From assembly GCA_017610245.1 (NCBI GenBank), contig JAFCCK010000021.1, positions 1 to 11,047 of the forward strand: a stretch of 11,047 bases of DNA, given 5' to 3'. The notes beneath the pieces were generated by a model. It did not search any database. It was not told the origin of the DNA and saw nothing but the letters and a program-made list of their open reading frames with translations. The position numbers were made by a program, and so were the translations under genes. Shown in pieces: positions 5,355 through 10,422 of this stretch. The first letter of the stretch is position 1. Every line of letters begins with the position of its first letter. Origin of the DNA: Candidatus Iainarchaeum sp. (lineage in GTDB: Archaea; Iainarchaeota; Iainarchaeia; Iainarchaeales; GCA-2688035).

Positions 5355-5629
5355 CGGTTCTTACCTCCTTTCTTTTCCTTGAAGGCCCTTTTCAGGGTTT
5401 CTATTCTCCGCAAAGCGGTCTCAAGCACCCTCTGGTCGCTTGGCGGGAGACCTTCCTCCCTTTGCCGCTTTCGCAGACTGGCAACTGTCTGCTGCAGCCC
5501 CTTCATTCTTTCCTCTGGCGGCAGTTCTGCAAATTGCTCCCTTTTCCTAGCGTACAACTCCGCGTTGCCCTTCTCCCTGGGCCTTACAATCCTTTTTCCT
5601 CTGCGATAGGCTATTTTCCTTCTCACCAT
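5351..5629 (-). CDS. Small basic protein, upstream copy of a tandem paralogous pair
   Basis: A 92-residue basic protein, paralogous to the next gene in the operon. The N-terminal 25 residues are Arg/Lys-rich (RRKIAYRRGKR near the start). Residues about 32-82 form two predicted helices around a Leu-Pro-Pro-Ser-Asp turn, and the tail is Lys/Gly-rich. Its ATG overlaps the TAA of the ferredoxin gene by one base (TAATG), and a perfect GGAGGTG (5638-5644) lies 8 bases upstream, the best ribosome-binding site in the window. It is therefore translationally coupled to the ferredoxin and, through an ATGA overlap, to its paralogue. I recognise no family. Its position within a ferredoxin/lipid reductase operon is the only functional hint. 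Confidence 0.75.
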   Translation of the reverse strand: MVRRKIAYRRGKRIVRPREKGNAELYARKREQFAELPPEERMKGLQQTVASLRKRQREEGLPPSDQRVLETALRRIETLKRAFKEKKGGKNR

Positions 5630-5805
5630 TAGCGCAGCACCTCCATTGCCCCAACTGGACAGATTTTAACGCAATTGCCGCAGCTAGTGCATTTTTCGTT
5701 ATCTATCATTATTCTGATGTCCTTCAATTCTATTGCCATAACAGGGCAGCAGCCAACACAGCCCCCGCAATAACAGCATTTCTCTGCATTGTTTTTAACA
5801 GCCAT
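5629..5805 (-). CDS. 2x[4Fe-4S] ferredoxin (58 aa)
   Basis: A short gene encoding 58 residues with two classical cluster motifs: Cys10-x2-Cys13-x2-Cys16-x3-Cys20-Pro and Cys39-x2-Cys42-x2-Cys45-x3-Cys49-Pro. Each motif's first three Cys and the other motif's last Cys bind one [4Fe-4S] cluster. Extra Cys11 and Cys19 sit in the first motif. It is a soluble low-potential electron carrier. It heads the operon leading to geranylgeranyl reductase, so its probable job is to deliver electrons for lipid double-bond reduction; in Methanosarcina a neighbouring ferredoxin serves that enzyme. It could also receive electrons generated by other redox enzymes of the cell. A GAGGG ribosome-binding site precedes the ATG, and TTTTTATA on the minus strand (5836-5843) is a suitable TATA box. 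Confidence 0.93.
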   Translation of the reverse strand: MAVKNNAEKCCYCGGCVGCCPVMAIELKDIRIMIDNEKCTSCGNCVKICPVGAMEVLR

Positions 5806-5815
5806 AGAACCCTCT

Positions 5816-5843
5816 ATTTTTTAAATAAGATAACCTATAAAAA
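5816..5843. promoter_or_regulatory. Crossed divergent TATA boxes between ferredoxin and hypC
   Basis: Two AT-rich elements lie in the 50-base gap. TTTAAATAA (5819-5827, plus strand) predicts a start near 5849, just before the hypC ATG at 5856. TTTTTATA (minus strand, 5836-5843) predicts a start near 5812, just before the ferredoxin ATG at 5805. Each TATA box lies on the far side of the other, so the two promoters overlap and should compete for TBP/TFB. Confidence 0.45.
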
Positions 5844-5855
5844 TTATTGTAAAGC

Positions 5856-6017
5856 ATGTGCCTAGCCTTCAAAGCGAAAGTGATAGCGGTGGAAAGCGGC
5901 AGGATTATGGTAGAAACTGCGGCAGGGGGAAAAGCTGCTGTTGTGCCCTTTGTTGAAAAAATCAAAAAGGGAGACACTGTCCTGGTGCAGCAGGGATTTG
6001 CGATTGAAAAGGTGTGA
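5856..6017 (+). CDS. hypC: HypC/HupF-family hydrogenase maturation chaperone, short and divergent
   Basis: A 53-residue protein starting Met-Cys-Leu-Ala-Phe and ending with a Gly-Asp-Thr-Val-Leu-Val-x-x-Gly-Phe-Ala-Ile stretch (39-50), the beginning and end of the HypC OB-fold. HypC, through its N-terminal Cys2, shuttles the Fe(CN)2CO group between HypD and the hydrogenase large-subunit precursor, here presumably HydA. Typical HypC proteins are 70-90 residues, so the C-terminal helix is missing. Two normally conserved features are also replaced: Pro6-Gly7 is Lys-Ala, and the His of VLVH-x-GFA (His51 in E. coli) is Gln45. It may still work through Cys2, or may be specialised. It lies about 2.4 kb from hydA, and the next gene starts 6 bases after its TGA. 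The start follows from Cys2 being second. Confidence 0.85.
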   Translation: MCLAFKAKVIAVESGRIMVETAAGGKAAVVPFVEKIKKGDTVLVQQGFAIEKV

Positions 6018-6023
6018 GCAGGA

Positions 6024-6392
6024 ATGGCAAAGCCTAAAAAACTTAAGAGAATTTTTAGAAGAAAGGAGCAAAGTGTCAATAAAGTGGGGATGCTTGGTAG
6101 GTCTGGTTTTATAGAGGGGCACTCCCTCATTAAAGACCTTGGCTGGGTGGCATCGGACTTAAGAAACCCTGCAACAAGAAAGAAATATTGGTTGGCAATA
6201 AGGGGGATTGCTGGCCTTGGCTGGCTTGCCCGGCGGAAATTTTTTAGAATGTATGAATTCTCACGAAAGGAAAGGGCAAAGGTAAAAAAGGCTATTGAAA
6301 GCTACCGCAAGAGAGAGGCGAAAGAAGCTGCTAAAAGGAGGGCAAGGATAAGGGCAACCACAGGACAGACAAAGAAGGGGAAGAATAATTAA
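6024..6392 (+). CDS. Unknown, strongly basic 122-residue protein linked to hypC
   Basis: No family recognised. It is dominated by Lys and Arg: residues 1-20 form a basic tail, residues 35-75 contain a more hydrophobic part with four Trp (LGWVASDL; KKYWLAIRGIAGLGWLARR), and residues 78-112 form one long helix of alternating Lys/Arg/Glu/Ala (SRKERAKVKKAIESYRKR). The Lys/Gly/Asn-rich end looks disordered. Such composition suggests binding to RNA, DNA or a ribosome-like surface, not an enzyme. The ATG is 6 bases after the hypC stop, with AGGTGTGAGCAGGA around it supplying a possible ribosome-binding site, so cotranscription with hypC is likely. Its TAA and the TAA of the convergent gene share the palindrome TTAA (6389-6392). 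Confidence 0.7.
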   Translation: MAKPKKLKRIFRRKEQSVNKVGMLGRSGFIEGHSLIKDLGWVASDLRNPATRKKYWLAIRGIAGLGWLARRKFFRMYEFSRKERAKVKKAIESYRKREAKEAAKRRARIRATTGQTKKGKNN

Positions 6393-6405
6393 CGCGAGCT
6401 GTTAA
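6389..6405. repeat. Small inverted repeat at convergent gene ends
   Basis: TTAAC (6389-6393) and GTTAA (6401-6405) flank a 7-base spacer. The first four bases form both stop codons of the convergent genes on either side. The stem is only five A/T-rich pairs with no T-tract, so it is a weak candidate for a terminator. Confidence 0.3.
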
Positions 6406-7105
6406 TGGATCGGAGATTGCTATGAGTATATTTCTGCAGCTGTTCCTCGCTTAAAATCTCTATTGCTGAATTCCAATGAATTGAAACAAAATCCCCTTTT
6501 TTTGCGTCCGCTACGAAGCCGCTATCAATTTCTTTTAATTTCTCGCGGAGCTTGAATTCTGCCCCTTCGCGGAGCAGTTCAATTGTTTTGACTGAAAGCT
6601 TGCTTTCGCCTGCCTTCTCCACCTTCCCCCACTTTATCATACAGTTGTCAAAATTACGCACAAGCTTCTCGAGCTTTGGAGAAATGAAAGTGATGTAGAG
6701 GACATGGAAACTGTGGTGCGGCAGTACTTCATCTGGAAGGGAAGCGGCTTTCTTTTCTGCAATCTCCCTGGGAAAGCCGAAGTTCTGGAAGGAGAGGATT
6801 GTGCGCTGCAGCTCCCTTTGGGAAACGTTTTCAAGCAGGCTATTGCCAATCCAGTAGGCTTCAATTACAGCTGCATCGAAAGGATTGAGTGAATTGGATT
6901 GTGCAATGAGTTCAAGGTAGGGATAAAGGGCATTGAATTGGGAAAGGATGGCTTTGATTTCTTTGGTCTTTTCCTGCTGGGGGCTTTCAATGAAAGGAAG
7001 GAGCTTTTTGAAGCTTTGTGGAGGACCGCAGAAGCCGAGCCTGTTTGGGATTACAGAGTACTTACATGCCCTTGCAAGGGAATTAAGCTCTATTTCCCGC
7101 AACAA
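6389..7105 (-). CDS. DUF6390-like protein of [NiFe] hydrogenase neighbourhoods
   Basis: A 238-residue soluble protein. Features I associate with the DUF6390 family, often found beside [NiFe] hydrogenase maturation genes: NRLGFCGP (21-28), ALYPYLELIA (59-68), the strongly conserved EAYWIGNSLL (82-91), PHHSFHVLYI (129-138) with His130/131/134, an Asp-x-Cys-x-Ile-x-Trp-Gly stretch (153-160), and the terminal GDFVSIHW (204-211). The His cluster and Cys26/Cys155 could bind a metal, but no activity is known to me. The only possible starts are two adjacent TTG codons (7105, 7102), because the frame closes at a TGA six bases upstream of the first. AGTGAT, 6 bases before TTG 7105, supports it. The start overlaps the end of the transporter gene by 23 bases, indicating coupling. 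The family assignment is from memory. Confidence 0.72.
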   Translation of the reverse strand: MLREIELNSLARACKYSVIPNRLGFCGPPQSFKKLLPFIESPQQEKTKEIKAILSQFNALYPYLELIAQSNSLNPFDAAVIEAYWIGNSLLENVSQRELQRTILSFQNFGFPREIAEKKAASLPDEVLPHHSFHVLYITFISPKLEKLVRNFDNCMIKWGKVEKAGESKLSVKTIELLREGAEFKLREKLKEIDSGFVADAKKGDFVSIHWNSAIEILSEEQLQKYTHSNLRSINSSR

Positions 7106-7997
7106 AAATCACTTTTCTTTTAAAAATTCCCAGTAAGTATGTAAAACCTACCACAAGCAGCACTCCTGCAACGAGCAGCGTTAGGCCGAGCGCTTGGGTG
7201 AATGAGACGGGTTTTCCCAGAAATGTAAGGGATAGGAGCGCCGTTATGGGCTGCGCCAGCAGCAGGATGGATGCTGCTTTGTGCACTGGCAGGTGTTTTA
7301 GGCCGGAGTAGTAGGTGAAAACATAGAAGAAAAGGAGTGTAGAGGTGAGCAAAAGCCATTGCAGCTGGGGCACTGAAAGAAAGAGGGCAAACTGCAGCTG
7401 GCTTGTGGTAATGAGGAAAGCAAGGATGAAGGCTGAGCCAAAGAACATCCTGCCAAATGCAACTGTTCTGCCGCTTAGTTCACGCAGCGCATGCTTTGAA
7501 ATAACGTTTTCAGCTGCCCAGAGGAGGGTTGCTGCCAGTATTAAAAGCTCTGGAAAGGCAAAGGAAGTAGGACCGAAGAAGAGGATGTTGCCTGCGAAGA
7601 GTAATATAGCAGCAGCAATAAATTTCCTTGAAATCCTTTCCCTGAGGAAAAAGAATGCGAGGATGGTTGCCCAGATGAAAAGGGTCTTGTGCAGGAAGCC
7701 GGCACTTGTTGGGCCTGCCAGCTTTAGTGCATAGAAGAACAAAAGGAAGGGAATAGAACCGCCAACCAGTCCGATGAAAACGAGCTTTGCCCAGCTGCTC
7801 CTTGAAAGGGATTTCAGTGAACTAAATTCTTTGAGGAGGAAGATAAGGGAGAAGAGGAATATTGCAACAAGAGCGTTTTTTAGGAAAGTGAATGCAAAGG
7901 GATTAAAGCCCTTTACAGCGAAGCTGTTAAGGAAGATGGAGAAACCGCTTATGAGAGCGGTGCACAGAACAAGAAGCAAGCCTCTGGATTCGCCCAT
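7083..7997 (-). CDS. EamA/DMT-superfamily transporter, 10 membrane helices
   Basis: A 304-residue integral membrane protein with about ten hydrophobic helices arranged as two EamA repeats, residues 6-142 and 150-292. Each repeat ends with the typical loop in which a helix carrying Pro and Ala/Ser leads into FxxExxS/G-like residues (GFLHKTLFIWATILAFFFLRERIS around 99-122; ASILLLAQPITALLSLTFLGKPVS around 238-261). DMT members export or import small metabolites such as amino acids, nucleosides or drugs; nothing in the sequence fixes the substrate. The C-terminus is a short basic cytoplasmic tail (KRK). No Shine-Dalgarno site precedes the ATG, and TTTAAAAC on the minus strand (8020-8027) is centred about 27 bp upstream, so it is probably leaderless. 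It overlaps the DUF6390-like gene by 23 bases, so it may be hydrogenase-linked or merely cotranscribed. Confidence 0.88.
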   Translation of the reverse strand: MGESRGLLLVLCTALISGFSIFLNSFAVKGFNPFAFTFLKNALVAIFLFSLIFLLKEFSSLKSLSRSSWAKLVFIGLVGGSIPFLLFFYALKLAGPTSAGFLHKTLFIWATILAFFFLRERISRKFIAAAILLFAGNILFFGPTSFAFPELLILAATLLWAAENVISKHALRELSGRTVAFGRMFFGSAFILAFLITTSQLQFALFLSVPQLQWLLLTSTLLFFYVFTYYSGLKHLPVHKAASILLLAQPITALLSLTFLGKPVSFTQALGLTLLVAGVLLVVGFTYLLGIFKRKVIFVAGNRA

Positions 7998-8003
7998 GCA
8001 TTA

Positions 8004-8027
8004 GTTTAAAAGAAAAAAACGTTTTAA
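8004..8027. promoter_or_regulatory. Crossed divergent TATA boxes between transporter and protease genes
   Basis: GTTTAAAA (8004-8011, plus strand) is about 26 bp before 8034, just ahead of ATG 8037 of the protease gene. TTTAAAAC on the minus strand (8020-8027) is about 27 bp before the transporter ATG at 7997. The two boxes lie interleaved within a 39-base gap, as they do between the ferredoxin and hypC genes. Inferred from spacing. Confidence 0.42.
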
Positions 8028-8036
8028 ATGTATTCA

Positions 8037-8420
8037 ATGAGGAAAGTGTTTGTTGCTGGAAACCCACTGGTGAAAGGAGACAGCCTGGCGTTGAAGATTG
8101 CAATGGAACTGGAAAAGAAGCTGAAGGGGGTAAGGTTTGAGGAATTGGATTCGCTTGCCTCTCTGAAAAAAATTCCAGATGAGCTGTGGCTGATTGATGT
8201 TGCAAAGGGAATAAAAAAAGTGGAGAAGATAGATGGCATTGAGAAACTGCAGGAGCTAAAGGTTGTTTCACTGCACGATTTTGATTTGGCAACAGAACTG
8301 CTGCTCTACAAAAAGATTGGGAAGCTTGGAAAAGTAAGGTTGATTGCGATTCCAAGCAATTACCCCTTGAAGAAAGGTATTGAAGAGATTAAGTCCATCT
8401 TACTTTCAGAAAGTGTGTAG
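8037..8420 (+). CDS. [NiFe] hydrogenase maturation endopeptidase (HycI/HybD family)
   Basis: A 127-residue protein with the fold order of HycI/HybD nickel-dependent proteases, which cut the C-terminal tail from the hydrogenase large subunit after nickel insertion. Visible: an N-terminal beta strand followed by GNPLVKGDSLALKIA, a later LWLIDVAKGI strand, and a SLHDFDLAT stretch. Asp15, Asp54 and His80 are the likely counterparts of the HybD nickel ligands Glu16, Asp62 and His93. Length is slightly below the usual 150. I prefer ATG 8037 over 8028, since it starts directly at the first strand and lies downstream of the predicted transcript start. The gene is convergent with hydA, its probable substrate, and overlaps the 3' end of hydA by 32 bases, covering the very codons for the tail the protease removes. 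Different strands mean separate transcripts. Confidence 0.85.
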   Translation: MRKVFVAGNPLVKGDSLALKIAMELEKKLKGVRFEELDSLASLKKIPDELWLIDVAKGIKKVEKIDGIEKLQELKVVSLHDFDLATELLLYKKIGKLGKVRLIAIPSNYPLKKGIEEIKSILLSESV

Positions 8421-9672
8421 AGCAGCTGATGCAAGGGTCATAGGCGCGAATCAGCTTCTCTATCTCATACTCTGCCTTTTCCCTGGGCTTTGAGAGGAGC
8501 GTTGGAACAAATTGTTTTAGGTCCCCCTCAATGTTCCTGCAATTCTGCAGCGTTGGAACGACAATGTTTCCTGATTCAATAAAGCCCCGGGAATTCAATT
8601 TGTAAGAGTGGTAGAGCACGCCCCTTGGGGCCTCTGTTACGCCAATCCCCTCTGATTCCCTTGGCTTTATCTTTGGAATAGGTTCTTTTCTAACATGTAG
8701 CTCATCAATTATCTTCAAACTGTGCTCTATGCACTGCAACAATTCCAGCGCTTGGCTGACATTGTTATAGAAGGGGCTCTGGTTTGGAAACTTAAGTTTG
8801 TTTTCTTTGATTAGTTTTTTAACGCTTGGATACATTTCTTTCTTATTCAGATTCATTCTGGCGAGAGCCCCCACCATATACTCTTCCCCATTGAATTTGT
8901 CCTGCTTTGCAGTGCTGTAAGGTACAAGAAATTCGTGCAAATGGTCCAAGTAATGCTCTTCATCAACAATTGTGCCGTCAGTGCACTTTATTGCACCACA
9001 TAGCAAACAGTAACCGCTCCCCACCAATGCAACGTAATTTGTTTTTCTTGCAAAGGTGTTCTTTTTTGCAAAGCCGCTAAACAGTTTGATTGCATCGATT
9101 GCTTTTTCCCTTGCTTGCTCCAGAGTTTTTCTAACAGCATCAATTTTTTCTTGGGGGGGGAACCTTGTAAAACCACCCACTCGTAGATTAACTGTTTGAT
9201 GGGGCCTTCCTCCCAGTGCTATGAGCACATCAGTACCAGCTTTCTTTAATTCCAGCCCGTCGTGGATGAAATGATGCTCTTTCTCCTCAAATCGCAGCAC
9301 ACTTTCTTTGTTCAAGTAATCGGGCAAGGCAAGCATGTAAAGGTGCAGGCTGTGGCTCTTCAAAAACTCAGCATTGGTTGCTAGCTCCCTAAGCAGCAGT
9401 GTTTGCTCGCTTGGGGAAAAGTCCAGTGCTCTTTCAATCGCCTCTATTGCTGTTATAAGGTGCGAGCTGCTGCAAAGCCCGCAGATTCTTGCTACAATCA
9501 AGGGAATCTGGCTAAAATGTCTGCCTTCTACTATTTCCTCGAAGAAGCGTTGGCTTTCAGTGATTCTGAACTCGCAGCTCTCAACCTTTTTGTTCCTGAG
9601 CTTTAGGGAAAGGTTTGCGTGCCCTTCAACTTTAGTAATGTTGCGCAAATAAAAGTCCTCCGAATCGTGCAT
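8389..9672 (-). CDS. hydA: [NiFe] hydrogenase alpha (large, catalytic) subunit, group 3b type
   Basis: A 427-residue catalytic subunit, nearly the same length as Pyrococcus sulfhydrogenase HydA. It carries the Ni-Fe centre: the N-terminal motif Arg-x-Cys64-Gly-x-Cys67-x3-His71 and the C-terminal motif Asp412-Pro-Cys414-x2-Cys417-x2-His420. Val-Glu-Gly-His near residues 15-18 supplies the usual conserved Glu. After His420 come seven residues (FLKVRWT), the tail expected to be removed by the convergent protease. In group 3b enzymes H2 oxidation or production is coupled to NADP(H) through the delta and gamma subunits; some also reduce sulfur. The ATG overlaps the hydD TAA by one base (TAATG), with GGAGGGAG just upstream. 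A run of eight C on the coding strand (plus-strand G 9153-9160) lies inside the gene but the frame is intact. Confidence 0.96.
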   Translation of the reverse strand: MHDSEDFYLRNITKVEGHANLSLKLRNKKVESCEFRITESQRFFEEIVEGRHFSQIPLIVARICGLCSSSHLITAIEAIERALDFSPSEQTLLLRELATNAEFLKSHSLHLYMLALPDYLNKESVLRFEEKEHHFIHDGLELKKAGTDVLIALGGRPHQTVNLRVGGFTRFPPQEKIDAVRKTLEQAREKAIDAIKLFSGFAKKNTFARKTNYVALVGSGYCLLCGAIKCTDGTIVDEEHYLDHLHEFLVPYSTAKQDKFNGEEYMVGALARMNLNKKEMYPSVKKLIKENKLKFPNQSPFYNNVSQALELLQCIEHSLKIIDELHVRKEPIPKIKPRESEGIGVTEAPRGVLYHSYKLNSRGFIESGNIVVPTLQNCRNIEGDLKQFVPTLLSKPREKAEYEIEKLIRAYDPCISCSTHFLKVRWT

Positions 9673-10421
9673 TACTCTCCCTCCTTCTTTTCAAAGGGGT
9701 TAGCGGTAAAGTATGTAAAGAGATTGTGGATTTCTTGCTCACTCACGCCCATCTTTCTGAAGAGCTCTCTCAATGCTTCAAAGTTTCCGTCTTTTGTAAT
9801 GCCTCTGCAGGCAATACATTGGCCTCTCTCGGTAGGGCAGAGCGCTTTGCAGCCGCCATAGCTTACAGGTCCAAGGCAGGGTATTCGCTGGAAAAGCAGA
9901 CAGGGGTTTTCCCTTTCTATACACTCCTTGCAGACTGGCACTTCCTCTAGTTTTGGCTTTGTTCCATGGTAGAGCTTTACCAATACATCCAGCAGCTCGT
10001 GAGTAAAAACGGGGCATCCCTGCAGCAGGTAATCAACCTTTACAAAGGCATTGATTGGATAAACCTTTTCCTTAATTGGCTTAATTGCTTTTTTCTGCAG
10101 TGATTTCTGCATTTGCTGTGGCAGGGCATTGCGCATTCCAGGAACGCCAGCAACGGTTGCGCAAGCGCCAAAGCCAATTAAATAATCAGAGCGCTTCCTT
10201 ACTGCAACCAAATCATCCTTGTCTCTCTCATTTTGGATGCCGCCTTCAATGATTGCCAAATCAAGCCTTTCCTCGGGATGATTTCCGTCAAACAAGCGAG
10301 CATCAACTATTTCAATGAAGTCCAATGCCTTCAACATGTTTTCCTCCAGGTCAAAGAAAACTAGGGAACAGCCCTCGCAGCAGCTCAGCGAGAAAAATCC
10401 CACCCTAAGCTTTTTTCGCAT
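9672..10421 (-). CDS. hydD: [NiFe] hydrogenase delta (small) subunit
   Basis: A 249-residue iron-sulfur subunit that passes electrons from the Ni-Fe site toward the flavin subunit. The proximal cluster ligands are visible: Cys15 and Cys18 in the CCEGC stretch, Cys87 in GACA, and Cys136 in QGCP. The C-terminal part has eight more Cys (164, 167, 174, 182, 191, 195, 202, 205) arranged for two further [4Fe-4S] clusters, as in Pyrococcus HydD. An in-frame ATG at 10526 would add 35 residues, but they lie within hydG and do not fit the family. ATG 10421 has GGAGG 9 bases upstream and starts one base after the hydG stop. Gene order hydG-hydD-hydA matches the hydBGDA operon of group 3b hydrogenases. 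Confidence 0.95.
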   Translation of the reverse strand: MRKKLRVGFFSLSCCEGCSLVFFDLEENMLKALDFIEIVDARLFDGNHPEERLDLAIIEGGIQNERDKDDLVAVRKRSDYLIGFGACATVAGVPGMRNALPQQMQKSLQKKAIKPIKEKVYPINAFVKVDYLLQGCPVFTHELLDVLVKLYHGTKPKLEEVPVCKECIERENPCLLFQRIPCLGPVSYGGCKALCPTERGQCIACRGITKDGNFEALRELFRKMGVSEQEIHNLFTYFTANPFEKKEGE

Positions 10422-10422
10422 A

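Noticed and set aside
5327..5632. Plus-strand open frame of 101 codons opposite the basic paralogue pair
   Set aside because: It is the antisense shadow of two genes with strong ribosome-binding sites and mutual homology, and has no initiation signal.
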